Shown here piece after piece: positions 8,392 to 17,230 of a DNA stretch of 64,000 nt. The DNA is from a virus: IMG/VR virus record IMGVR_UViG_3300043788_000101, positions 26,917 to 90,916 of that record. One strand, 5' to 3'. The notes beneath the pieces are model-generated. The model saw only the letters and a program-made list of their open reading frames with translations, was not told the origin of the DNA and searched no databases. Each line of letters begins with the position of its first letter. Positions within the stretch are counted from its first letter, which is position 1. Both the position numbers and the translations under genes were made by a program.

Positions 8392-9042
8392 ATGGCTCTC
8401 TGTCTCGTCAGCGGCCAGACCGCCGTGCACCTCGATCTCTCGATCCCGCTCTACGGCCTTTGGGTGGCGGATGTGGCGCTGTCGCTCGGCACCCTCATCG
8501 CCTCCGGTCCAGTGAGCCTCACGCTCGGCAACATGACGCTCAGCGGCGCCGTGTACCGGCAGAACGTTTTCGCGGGGCAAGTGAAGGCGCGGCTCGTGGG
8601 TGGCGCTGGCGGCTGGAACAAGAAGGTCGCGGCGCGCGGGTACAATAACCCGGCTGGCGTTCTCCTTTCGATGGTCCTCGGTGACGCGGCCATGGAGGTC
8701 GGTGAGACGGTCAGCGTCGCGCAAGATCAGGTCATCGGCAACTTCTACGCGCGCTTTGCCGACAAGGCCTCGCGCGTGCTCGCGGCCGTCGGGGGCCCGT
8801 CGTGGTGGGTTGATAGCTCCGGCGTGACACGTATCGGCCCGCGCACGGCGTCCACAATCAAAAGCTCGTTCGTCGTCGAGGACTACAAGCCGCACACGGG
8901 CGAGCTAGTCGTGTCGACCGAGGACTACGCGAGCTGGCAGCCGGGCGCGATGTTCACGTCAGCCACGACAGGCACGCAGACGATCGCGAGCGTGCGTCAC
9001 CAGATGAACGACACGGCGACCATGAGGGTGATGGCCGCATGA
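8392..9042 (+). CDS. putative baseplate hub protein
   Basis: 216 aa, ATG three bases after the previous stop; its last codons overlap the next ATG. Beta-rich; contains 'WWVDSSGVTRIGPR', resembling hub (gp44/gpD-like) proteins in which a Trp-rich strand precedes an RIG loop. Gene order (tape measure, linker, hub, spike) supports hub function. Short for a full hub (usually over 300 aa), so it may be one domain of a split hub. Confidence 0.6.
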   Translation: MALCLVSGQTAVHLDLSIPLYGLWVADVALSLGTLIASGPVSLTLGNMTLSGAVYRQNVFAGQVKARLVGGAGGWNKKVAARGYNNPAGVLLSMVLGDAAMEVGETVSVAQDQVIGNFYARFADKASRVLAAVGGPSWWVDSSGVTRIGPRTASTIKSSFVVEDYKPHTGELVVSTEDYASWQPGAMFTSATTGTQTIASVRHQMNDTATMRVMAA

Positions 9043-9494
9043 GCAACGCGACGCCGGAGATCGATCGCTGGGTCGCATCGATGCGCGAGATCGTGCGTCA
9101 AGAGAACGCGCGCTTCCTTTGGGGCGTCTACGACTACGTCGTGCAGAACGCCAACGGACCCGCAGACACGGTCGACTGCACGCCAGCCGATCCGAGTACG
9201 GGGGCTCCGTCGATCTCAGGGCTCGTCATCTGGACGGGGCTCCCGGGCAGCAGCTGCACGCCGGCCATCGGTTCGCACCTCGCGATCGTTTTTCTCGACG
9301 GCAACCGGGCGAAACCGCGTGTGATCTCGTTCGACGCGACGTCCCCGATCCCAGGCCAGACGCCACCTCCGATCGTCATCGGAAGCCAAGAGCCGTCACC
9401 CCCGGTTCCTCTGCCAGGTGCCGCTGCGCGCGTCGGCGACGCTGCGGGCCCGTTTCTGGTGACCACAGGCAGCAGCCTCATCTCACTCGGGTAA
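9039..9494 (+). CDS. baseplate spike / gpV-like OB-fold protein
   Basis: 151 aa, ATG overlapping the previous stop. An N-terminal helix then an OB-fold-like strand set: 'GLVIWTGLPGSSC', 'GSHLAIVFLDGNRAKPRVIS', and a Pro-rich region before a final strand 'ARVGDAAG'. This matches small phage spike proteins (P2 gpV / Mu gp45 type) that tip the tube. Position after the hub supports this. Confidence 0.7.
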   Translation: MSNATPEIDRWVASMREIVRQENARFLWGVYDYVVQNANGPADTVDCTPADPSTGAPSISGLVIWTGLPGSSCTPAIGSHLAIVFLDGNRAKPRVISFDATSPIPGQTPPPIVIGSQEPSPPVPLPGAAARVGDAAGPFLVTTGSSLISLG

Positions 9495-9498
9495 GAAC

Positions 9499-9729
9499 AT
9501 GCCGCTTGTAGGATCCGCACTATCGGCCGAGCTATTTACCGCGATGAGCGCGCGCGGTTGGTTCAACAAGGAATCGGTCGACGCGCAGCAGTTCTGCGAC
9601 GACCTAGCGGACACGATTGTGTCGTACTTCGTCGCGAACGCCGTCGTACTCCCTCTCACGCTCGGCGTCCCCACTCTCATCGCACCGTCAGGCGGCGGGC
9701 CAGTGACTGGCGTCGGATCCATCGAATAG
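9499..9729 (+). CDS. small baseplate-region protein
   Basis: 76 aa, ATG start. Helical N-terminus (LSAELFTAMSARGWF), then 'DLADTIVSYFVANAVV' and a Gly-rich end. Small proteins of this form regularly follow the spike gene in myovirus baseplate operons; function unknown. Confidence 0.6.
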   Translation: MPLVGSALSAELFTAMSARGWFNKESVDAQQFCDDLADTIVSYFVANAVVLPLTLGVPTLIAPSGGGPVTGVGSIE

Positions 9730-9745
9730 AAAAGGACATTTTCCC

Positions 9746-11200
9746 ATGAAAGCAGGAAGTCTCACGCTCCTCTATAGGATCGGCCTTGCGTGCGCAGTCA
9801 TCGCCGCATGCTCGGGTGTCAAGCAACCATCGCCACGTGTGAGCGCGATCTACGTGCCGCCAAGCTCCCTCACGGTGGCGCAGTGGTACATCGACGTTCA
9901 AAATACGACCACGTGCGCCTCGGACCAGAACAACGGGACCTCGTCGACGTGCGGTGGCTCGGACTCGACCGGCACGCCCAACGGCCCGATGCTGACAGGC
10001 TACGGCCTCGTGACGGGGCGCTGGAATTGCCAGTCCTCGCTGCAGGGCTGCGCGCGTCTGCCGCAGAACACGACGATCACATACCTCAGCGAGTACGCCA
10101 CGGCGGCAGCTGCGGCAGCTGACCTCATGTACCTCAGCCCGTCGCTCGAGGGCGGTTCCTATCTCAGCATCGTGTGCAATCTCCCGGCGCCGATTGGAAC
10201 GGGAACTCTCGGTACGGTCACGGCGCTCAATGCTCCCGAAGGAGTGCTGCTCCAGTCGACCACGGTGCCAGGATCGCCATCGCCGGGCACGCTCGTGGTC
10301 AACACGACGCACCCGGGCTACGCGTGGGTCCAGACGGCCGCGAATCCCGACGGCGGGGCTCCGACGACGTACACGCTCACGCAGCCACTTCTCGCGCAGG
10401 CCGTGCCACTGACGAACGGCACACCGCCGGCCGAGGTCAACTCGTGGGCGACGAGTGACGCGGTCAACGTGTACCAGCCTGGCTACGTGGCGTTCGCGGC
10501 CATCACCCCGATCGACGAGAACCTCGGTTCAAATTCCAACGGCGGGCGGGTCTATGTCTCTGGCTGCGCGAATGCCGCGGAATCGGGCAACGCCCAAACG
10601 ACGCTGAATGGCAACGTTCACTTCATTCAGTCTTCGTCAGCACGCACGATTGTCATGTCGTCAGCGGGCGGTGGAGCGGCGTCGCAATATTTCACGAACG
10701 ATTACCTGTCATCGCCCGTTTACATGGGCAGCGTGAACCGCGGAACTATGACGGTTTTCGTGGGAGGCTATGCGAGCGCCATCAACGGCGGCAGCGTCGT
10801 GCTCGACGGAGACCTCCAGGTAGGTAGCGCAAACATCGGAAGCGGGTCGGTGCTCGGGCGCGTTCAGTGCGCAACGATTACAGCCGCCGATGGCGTTGTG
10901 AAGGCGGCGATCGCGAACTACGGGAATCCGGCCATATACGGGTCCTGCATCGTCAACGCCAACATCGCGCACGTGGTCTACTCAGGCGACGCAGGTCCGA
11001 ATGCCGGCAATACGTTTCTCAACGTGGACGCGGGCGGGGTGCTGCAGGCGAACGGTCAGACCAAAACGTGCATCGGCGTCCCGAGTTTCTCGGCCATCGG
11101 CGCGTGCAATACGACGCTCACGCCTGCGAACCTGCAATCGAACCTTGCCGACGGAGGCAGTCTCTTTGTTCCTGGCGGCGGCTCTTTCGGAACGCTCTAG
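9746..11200 (+). CDS. predicted secreted lipoprotein inside the baseplate operon
   Basis: 484 aa, ATG with GAAAAGGA upstream. Residues 1-22 form a signal peptide ending in a lipobox (AVIAAC-S), so it should be lipidated in a diderm host. The rest is Gly/Ser/Thr/Asn-rich with repeating short strands, suggesting a beta-solenoid. It lies between spike and wedge genes on the same strand. A lipoprotein there is unusual: it could be a superinfection-blocking surface protein or a virion protein with a retained signal. Function not recognised. Confidence 0.65.
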   Translation: MKAGSLTLLYRIGLACAVIAACSGVKQPSPRVSAIYVPPSSLTVAQWYIDVQNTTTCASDQNNGTSSTCGGSDSTGTPNGPMLTGYGLVTGRWNCQSSLQGCARLPQNTTITYLSEYATAAAAAADLMYLSPSLEGGSYLSIVCNLPAPIGTGTLGTVTALNAPEGVLLQSTTVPGSPSPGTLVVNTTHPGYAWVQTAANPDGGAPTTYTLTQPLLAQAVPLTNGTPPAEVNSWATSDAVNVYQPGYVAFAAITPIDENLGSNSNGGRVYVSGCANAAESGNAQTTLNGNVHFIQSSSARTIVMSSAGGGAASQYFTNDYLSSPVYMGSVNRGTMTVFVGGYASAINGGSVVLDGDLQVGSANIGSGSVLGRVQCATITAADGVVKAAIANYGNPAIYGSCIVNANIAHVVYSGDAGPNAGNTFLNVDAGGVLQANGQTKTCIGVPSFSAIGACNTTLTPANLQSNLADGGSLFVPGGGSFGTL

Positions 11201-11220
11201 CCGGAGCGCGCGCATTCGCC

Positions 11221-11628
11221 ATGAACTCGACCACGACGGACTATGGCTCGGACATGAGCCTGCTCATGGATCTCGATCCCATGGGCACCGTTGTAACGGG
11301 TCGGCTCTTGCTCGCGCAAGCGCTCATCCGTCGGTGGACGACGCCGCGTGGTCGGCTGCTAGATGATCCGAACTACGGCTACGCGGTCACCGACGAACTC
11401 AACGATGACCTCGGCCCCGCGGACATCAATCAGATTGCGGCCAACATGGACGCCGAGGCCATCAAGGATGAGCGCGTGGTCTCGAGTCAGACGACCGTGC
11501 AGTTCAATCCGGCTACGGGTTTTCTCATCACGACCACGATCATCGACGACGGTTCGGGTCCGTTCCCGCTCGTGCTCCAGATCAGCGACGTCACCGTGAC
11601 CATCCTCTCGCAGCAGCTTCTGGTCTGA
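11221..11628 (+). CDS. baseplate wedge protein, gp25/gpW-like
   Basis: 135 aa from ATG 11221. Contains 'RWTTPRGRLLDDPNYGYAV' followed by 'DEAIKDERV' and paired beta strands at the C-terminus, the layout of gp25/GPW-type wedge proteins (P2 gpW, T4 gp25, Mu gp46). It overlaps by one base (TGATG) with the baseplate J gene, the usual neighbour. Confidence 0.75.
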   Translation: MNSTTTDYGSDMSLLMDLDPMGTVVTGRLLLAQALIRRWTTPRGRLLDDPNYGYAVTDELNDDLGPADINQIAANMDAEAIKDERVVSSQTTVQFNPATGFLITTTIIDDGSGPFPLVLQISDVTVTILSQQLLV

Positions 11629-13493
11629 TGGCATCCCCCCTCACGATCGATCAACTATTCACTCCGTCGCCACCTGGCATCAACAGCCAGAACCCCGCAG
11701 GCACGATCGCGCCGAACTCATGGCTCGCGACGCTGCTTGCGGACGGGACGACGTTGGGACTGCCGACGACCGCATGGCAGGCGGGTCAGCCGATCCGCAC
11801 CGTCATGGCGATCCAAGCCGTAGAGCTTGCGAAAGAAGACAGCTTCATCTCGCAGCAGGCGCAGGGAGGTTTTCTCGACTTTGCCGCGACGGGCACCGTC
11901 ACCTTCACGGATCTCGACGGGACGACGACGACGGTTCCCGTCAGCCCAGACCCGAGCATCCCGGGCCAGAACCCGAACGCGAATCTCACCTGGCTCGATC
12001 TCATCGCCAACAGCGTCTACAACATCTACCGTACGCAGGCGACCGCGGCTTCGGGGCCGCTATATTTTGCAAACCTTGGCACGTCCACTTCGGGTACGTA
12101 TGCGGCTGGCGTATTCCACACGGCCAACACGCAGACGAACGCCACGTTCTCCAATCAGACGGCGTTCACGGGGACACAGTCCAGCATACTCGGCACGAAT
12201 ATCACTGTCGCCACAGCCGCGTCGCCAGTTTCGATTACGACGCAATCCGCGCACGGTCTGACGACCGGCAACGTCGTATACATTGCGAACGCAGTCGTCA
12301 CACCCAACGGTTTCTATGCGGTCACCGTGGCAAGCGGGACCGTATTTACGCTCAATGGGTCGAGCGGATCGGGATCTTATACGGGCACGAGCGGCCTCGT
12401 CTACTCGACGCAGGCCATCACGACGGCCGCCGATGTCGTCGGCACATCGAGCAACTCGCCGCCAGGACTCATCACGAAGCTCATCACGAGCGCGCCCAAC
12501 TGCTATGTCGCCAACCTCACAAGTTTCGCGGGAGCCAACTGGCAGAGCAACGTCTCGCTGGCTTCGCAGTGCCGCGCCAAGCTCGCGGCGCTGTCGCCCA
12601 ATGGTCCGCAGGGCGCGTACCTCTTCTACGCGCTCGCGTCGTATCTGATCCTGAGCGGTGAGTCGCCAGTCGCAAACGTCAACAATGCAACTGCGGTAGC
12701 GGCTGCCAATTACCTATCGGCGACGGGACTCATGCTGCCGAGCCCGTTGCCAACGAACGTCGTGCTCGACGGAGGCGCAATCACGCGTGCTCTGCCGCTG
12801 GCCTCGACCGCCACTGGCGTAGTGACAACGACACTTGCGAACGGCAACGGGCCAGTAGATGGTTGTATCAATAACGCGATCACCAACGTCACAGCGACAA
12901 GCCCGATCCAGGTCACGACAGGATCGCCGCACAATCTGGTCACGGGCGATTATGTGCAGGTGAACGCGGTTCAGGGAGTGACGGGCGCGAATGGCGTCGC
13001 CGTCTGCACGGTGCTCTCCAGCACCACAGTCTCGCTGAATGGGACGTCTGGCACTGGCGTTTACACATTTGGCGGGCAGCTCTCGGGCGGAGACGTCTAC
13101 GCTGTCAATCAAGTCATTCAAGCCTTCTGCGTCCCCAATGGCGTCACCGCGATCACGCAGTCCGCCAACCCAGTTACCGCCACGATAGCGGCCACGGTAT
13201 ACGTACCTGCAGCCTACGTTCCGACGTACACGACGGCTCTCGGGATAGGGCTGACGGCCTATTTCGCCTCATTTCCGATTGGAGGTCTCAACGTCGACAA
13301 CGCGCTCAACGTGCTGCCCATTGGAGCTATCGAGGGGCTGCTCTATGCGCTCGGGTCGGTGGCCGCGGGGCAGTTCTACACGCGGAGCGTTACCGGGGTA
13401 CTCATCAACGGAGTACCGAACGATCTGAGCCTCACGGCCACGGGCGTCGCGGTGCTGGGTTCGCCCGCCGGTATCGTCATCATCGGGCAATAG
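11628..13493 (+). CDS. baseplate J-like protein with two inserted FCCH-like modules
   Basis: 621 aa, ATG start. The N-terminus ('IRTVMAIQAVELAKEDSFIS') and the C-terminus (gp6/J-like strands) fit baseplate J, which forms the wedge ring. Two inserted beta modules at about residues 190-260 and 425-490 share the pattern SPxxITTxSxHxLxTGxxVxI-NG-FTLNGSSGSGxYTG. The same module occurs in the next two proteins. Related modules in other phages are annotated as E1 FCCH-like domains (family knowledge, not checked here). Confidence 0.75.
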   Translation: MASPLTIDQLFTPSPPGINSQNPAGTIAPNSWLATLLADGTTLGLPTTAWQAGQPIRTVMAIQAVELAKEDSFISQQAQGGFLDFAATGTVTFTDLDGTTTTVPVSPDPSIPGQNPNANLTWLDLIANSVYNIYRTQATAASGPLYFANLGTSTSGTYAAGVFHTANTQTNATFSNQTAFTGTQSSILGTNITVATAASPVSITTQSAHGLTTGNVVYIANAVVTPNGFYAVTVASGTVFTLNGSSGSGSYTGTSGLVYSTQAITTAADVVGTSSNSPPGLITKLITSAPNCYVANLTSFAGANWQSNVSLASQCRAKLAALSPNGPQGAYLFYALASYLILSGESPVANVNNATAVAAANYLSATGLMLPSPLPTNVVLDGGAITRALPLASTATGVVTTTLANGNGPVDGCINNAITNVTATSPIQVTTGSPHNLVTGDYVQVNAVQGVTGANGVAVCTVLSSTTVSLNGTSGTGVYTFGGQLSGGDVYAVNQVIQAFCVPNGVTAITQSANPVTATIAATVYVPAAYVPTYTTALGIGLTAYFASFPIGGLNVDNALNVLPIGAIEGLLYALGSVAAGQFYTRSVTGVLINGVPNDLSLTATGVAVLGSPAGIVIIGQ

Positions 13494-13630
13494 CAGAGGG
13501 CGCGAAGTCCACTCGCGTTACTAAAATCGGATTCAAATCGTTAGGCACCCAATTTCAGACGGACATCGTCAGCGATCAGGTCGCGCCGCCGTGGCTTCAG
13601 AACCCGACGGGAAGCGCGTACCTCCAGGCG

Positions 13631-14650
13631 ATGGGGCAAGGCCTCGATCTCGTTCGGTATCGGAGCGCCCTGGCGTCGCTGCTGCACATGCCTGGGCAGA
13701 TGCCAATCTCCGCGATCGCGACGTCGGCCGACTACTACATCGGTCTCGATAGGCTGCTGACGCAGGGTCCGAATGAAACGCAGTCCGCCTTCGAAGCGCG
13801 ATTGAGCGCGGCGTTCGATACGTGGCAGCATGCCGGAAACGATTGGGCAGTACTACAGCAAGCGCTTGCGCAGCTGTCGCCGTACCAGCCGAAGGTGAGC
13901 GTCGTAAGCGACTCGAACACCTGGAGCTGGTACAACGAGGCGCAGCCATCCAGCGTACCCCCAAACACGTTCCTATCTCTATTTCTAAACTGGGACTGGG
14001 ACGGGGAGAGCTACGATCCACATCCGTTCAATGCGACGTCGTGGTGGCGCTTTTGGCTCATCTTGCAGTCCGGGTTGTCGATTGTGGGTGGGACGATCAG
14101 CGGCGCTACCGCGGGCACACCGGTCGAGATCACGACCAGCTCTCCGCACGGCCTATCTACGGGAGCGACGGTCTATATTGACCAAGTGCAGGGCGTCGTC
14201 GGCGCAAATGGCGGGCCGTTCCTGATCACGGTGATCGACACCACTCACTTCACGGTGCCAACGTCGGGCACCGGCTCCTACACGGGCGGTGGCTACGTTT
14301 TGACGCCAGACGCGCAGAACTGGGCGCATCCGTTTCCGTCACTCGGAACCACGCACGCGCCAGCGCTCGGAGGCAATCCTGTCGTATCGCTCGGTTTCGG
14401 CAATGTCCCGCCTACATTCTGGACGACGCTCAGGCAGGTACTCCAGACGTTCAAGGCCGCGCACGCATGGCTTCGGTGGATTGTCGTCTCGTACGACGCG
14501 TCATGGTTCAACCAGGACACGGGAATCATCGGCACCGAGATGCCGGATGGCAGCTGGGGACCGAACGTTGTGATTGAGTTTCTTGGAGGCAAGGGCGTCT
14601 ACGTCGCCACTCGCTACAGCAATGCCCGGTTCGTTCCGGGTGTGATCTGA
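13631..14650 (+). CDS. baseplate/tail structural protein with FCCH-like module; start uncertain
   Basis: At least 339 aa. ATG 13631 is the first standard start, but coding-quality sequence extends upstream in the same frame ('DQVAPPWLQNPTGSAYL') back to about 13500 without ATG, GTG or TTG. So the true start may be a rare codon, or a base may be missing in the assembly. N-terminal helices, one beta module at about residues 160-225 (EITTSSPHGLSTG ... FTVPTSGTGSYTGG), then a mixed domain. Placed where P2 gpI-type tail proteins lie. Confidence 0.65.
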   Translation: MGQGLDLVRYRSALASLLHMPGQMPISAIATSADYYIGLDRLLTQGPNETQSAFEARLSAAFDTWQHAGNDWAVLQQALAQLSPYQPKVSVVSDSNTWSWYNEAQPSSVPPNTFLSLFLNWDWDGESYDPHPFNATSWWRFWLILQSGLSIVGGTISGATAGTPVEITTSSPHGLSTGATVYIDQVQGVVGANGGPFLITVIDTTHFTVPTSGTGSYTGGGYVLTPDAQNWAHPFPSLGTTHAPALGGNPVVSLGFGNVPPTFWTTLRQVLQTFKAAHAWLRWIVVSYDASWFNQDTGIIGTEMPDGSWGPNVVIEFLGGKGVYVATRYSNARFVPGVI

Positions 14651-14660
14651 GGTCGACAGC

Positions 14661-15539
14661 ATGACTGGGCAATTGTACGGAGGGATGCCGGGCAACATCA
14701 GTAACCCGGCAGCCATCGCTATCACAAGCTCGACGGCCGCGAACCCGATCGAGATCGCGACAAGCACCGTGCATGGCCTGACGACGGGAGACTGGGTCGA
14801 CGTCTATTCGCACCTTACCAACCTTCCAGCCAATTGCGTGAATACGCAAGTCACGGTCGTCGACACGACGCACTTCACGATCCCGATCTCTGGGATCGGT
14901 TACACAGCGGGCGGAGCGAGCGGATACGTCCAGCCCCTCTCGTACACCCAGAACGTCGCGACGATTCCGGCCGACGGTGATCCGTACGCCGCCGCCACAT
15001 ACACGCCTGGGTACACGGCCGCGCTCGACCGGAGCGCCTTCGAGCGAGCGAACTCTGGAGCCTACAAGCTCGTTTACTACAATGTCGCCAAGATCTCCGA
15101 GACATTCTCAACGACATGGTTCACGAATACGACGAGCGCGGCGACCGTGCAGACGCAAATCTTTGGCATAGGCACGCCGCCGCCAGCGGTCGGTGTCAAC
15201 GATACCGTCGTCATCACGGCTGACCTCACGCTAGCCAATAGCAATTCGAACAACGTTGTCGCGTCTATTGGGTGCACATGGGGCAACGCATCTATCGTTA
15301 CCAAGATCCCTGGCTCCTCGAAGTTTCTGATCTCGCAGGGGGCCTCGTCGATCTGGAGCTTTCAGCTTACCGCCGTTTTCCAGGCCGACTTCGGGATCAC
15401 GGCTCCGCAGACAGTTAGTCCCATCGGACTGATTAGCTTTCTCTACAACCAGACCGTGTCCACAGCGGCGCTATTCGAGGGCGCCGGTGACGTCACGTTG
15501 CAGGTCTGGGTCTACAGGCCGACGCTCATTCTTCAGTAG
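14661..15539 (+). CDS. tail fibre-like structural protein with FCCH-like module
   Basis: 292 aa, ATG start. Module at about residues 25-95 (IEIATSTVHGLTTGDWV ... FTIPISGIGYTAGG), then a beta-rich Ser/Thr/Asn-rich domain. Its last bases overlap the convergent lipoprotein gene. Likely a fibre or adhesin head based on composition and location after baseplate J; no catalytic motif seen. Confidence 0.6.
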   Translation: MTGQLYGGMPGNISNPAAIAITSSTAANPIEIATSTVHGLTTGDWVDVYSHLTNLPANCVNTQVTVVDTTHFTIPISGIGYTAGGASGYVQPLSYTQNVATIPADGDPYAAATYTPGYTAALDRSAFERANSGAYKLVYYNVAKISETFSTTWFTNTTSAATVQTQIFGIGTPPPAVGVNDTVVITADLTLANSNSNNVVASIGCTWGNASIVTKIPGSSKFLISQGASSIWSFQLTAVFQADFGITAPQTVSPIGLISFLYNQTVSTAALFEGAGDVTLQVWVYRPTLILQ

Positions 15540-16342
15540 CCGGGTGGACAGCACCATTCCGTTTCGCCGACAGGCGCGGCGTAAGGATATGCCATCGACG
15601 TACAACTGTGGCCCGTGGCGGCGGGGGACGCGGCACCTGGAGGGCATAGCACTATCCAGCCCTGATACGCGCCCGTGCTAGAGGGGTCGCATGTCGGCGC
15701 AGAGTCCCCAATGCGATAGAAGCACGTGGGCGTGGAGCCGCATACGTTCGCTACCCCACCACCTCCGCACGATTCGCCGGACGGACATATCGGACTGCCG
15801 TTGGCGTCGTTCTGCCCACATCCAGTGGTGCCGCCACATCCGTCTGGAAACGTGCCGCATCCGTTTGCGGGGCACGACGCGACATCGAATGGCGTGCATC
15901 CGCAGTCGTTCGCTACCCCACCACCGCCGCAGGTCGCGCCAGGCTTGCTGCACGTTCCCGTACATTCGAGCGTACCGCCGCAACCGTCTGGCATCGTTCC
16001 GCAGTGAGTGAGCGCGACCCCTGAGAGGACATAGTCGCAGCCGACTGGCACGCAGGCCTCGGGCGCGGCGTCTCGTTGACTAGGGCCGCCGTCAGGCTCT
16101 TGGGGCGCATCCGGCACGCCAGCGTCGCTTGCATCAATATCGGTGGAGGCTTCTACTGGAGGCGAGGCGACGGCATCTGCCTGGGCGTCCGGCGTGGTCT
16201 CGGAGCCAACGTCCGGTTCGGCGACCGCACCGGAGTCGTCACTCGTCATCATGTCCGAATGGGCAGGGTCGAGCGGACCGCCACCGCAGGCACAGAACGC
16301 TAGCGCAATCCACGTCCAGGCCCATCCAATAGCACGCCTCAT
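15533..16342 (-). CDS. host-like cysteine-rich lipoprotein (reverse-strand moron)
   Basis: 269 aa from ATG 16342 with GGGAGGG upstream; a longer frame start at 16384 has no ribosome site. Signal peptide with a lipobox-like LAFCACGGG end, an Asp/Ala/Glu/Pro-rich linker, then two cysteine modules containing CG-x-PDGCGG and CGGGGVAN(D/V)CG. Such repeats are characteristic of secreted lipoproteins of Polyangia (family knowledge). It sits alone against the strand of the fibre genes. Possibly a receptor-masking or lysogenic-conversion gene; function unknown. Confidence 0.7.
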   Translation of the reverse strand: MRRAIGWAWTWIALAFCACGGGPLDPAHSDMMTSDDSGAVAEPDVGSETTPDAQADAVASPPVEASTDIDASDAGVPDAPQEPDGGPSQRDAAPEACVPVGCDYVLSGVALTHCGTMPDGCGGTLECTGTCSKPGATCGGGGVANDCGCTPFDVASCPANGCGTFPDGCGGTTGCGQNDANGSPICPSGESCGGGGVANVCGSTPTCFYRIGDSAPTCDPSSTGAYQGWIVLCPPGAASPAATGHSCTSMAYPYAAPVGETEWCCPPGY

Positions 16343-16425
16343 CGTCCAACCCTCCCAAAGAGCGCAATGCCCATGCCATATCATACGGCCCAGCCGCGCT
16401 TTTACAATAGGGGACCGGGTGTCCA

Positions 16426-16824
16426 GTGAGTAGCCCGCTCGCTCTCAACCTGACGCTCCGGGCGGGGTGCGCCGAGACAGGCTCTCTCCGCTGGCAGACC
16501 GGGGCTCCGCCGCCTTCGGGGGCCACCGACGTGGACCTGACGGGCTGCACGGCCATCGCGACGGTCTGGGCGCCGCAGCAGTGGACCTCGCCGCTCGTGA
16601 CCATCACGACGACGCCGGGCGCTTACGGGTCGATCTCGATCGGCACCTTCGGCAGCGCACAAGTCCCGAGCGTCGTCACGTGGCTTTTCACGGCGGCTGG
16701 CGTCGCGCTCTTGCTACCGAGCGCTCCGCTTGACGAGGCGCGGCTCGAGTGGGGGCTCAACGTTATCTTTCCGAGCACGGGGCCATGGCCGCTCATTCGC
16801 GGGCGCGTCACGGTCAAGCCATGA
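16426..16824 (+). CDS. small structural protein, fibre region
   Basis: 132 aa, GTG start. Beta-rich with 'TGCTAIATVWAP' and 'LDEARLEWGLNVIFPSTGPWP', resembling the N-terminal baseplate-anchoring domain of BppU-type proteins, but too weak to name. First of three short plus-strand genes before the longer fibre-like gene. Confidence 0.5.
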   Translation: MSSPLALNLTLRAGCAETGSLRWQTGAPPPSGATDVDLTGCTAIATVWAPQQWTSPLVTITTTPGAYGSISIGTFGSAQVPSVVTWLFTAAGVALLLPSAPLDEARLEWGLNVIFPSTGPWPLIRGRVTVKP

Positions 16825-16825
16825 C

Positions 16826-17230
16826 ATGGGAACACCGAATGTCACAAATCTCAACCTCCTCAACGTCATCCTGCCGTTTGGTCCGGCCGCGCAGTCGGGG
16901 ATCACGGCCTACTACCCGAGCATCGGGACATTCGTCCCACGCATGTCCGGCGCGGTGGGGCCGCCGATAGTGGGAAATTACCAGACCGTCCAAACAGACT
17001 TTGTGGCGCTACCAGGGCAGCCAGCGCTCAACTTCCTGCCGCCGCTCAAGGCCGCGAATGATGGCGCGAACGCGAGCACCGACGTGAGCACGACGCAGAT
17101 TCAGTACGGCACGAACGCCGCGTTGCCGTCGCAGCCTGTCGCTCAGTACACCCTCTATCTCGCGACCGACAATGGCGCGATTTACGTCAGTAGTGGGAGC
17201 GCGTGGCTCCAGATACTAGGGCCGGCATGA
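16826..17230 (+). CDS. small structural protein, fibre region
   Basis: 134 aa from ATG 16826. Gly/Pro/Ala-rich with short strands ('YTLYLATDNGAIYVSSGSAWLQ'), a form common at the C-termini of phage fibre-associated proteins. Overlaps the next ATG by four bases. No family recognised. Confidence 0.55.
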   Translation: MGTPNVTNLNLLNVILPFGPAAQSGITAYYPSIGTFVPRMSGAVGPPIVGNYQTVQTDFVALPGQPALNFLPPLKAANDGANASTDVSTTQIQYGTNAALPSQPVAQYTLYLATDNGAIYVSSGSAWLQILGPA

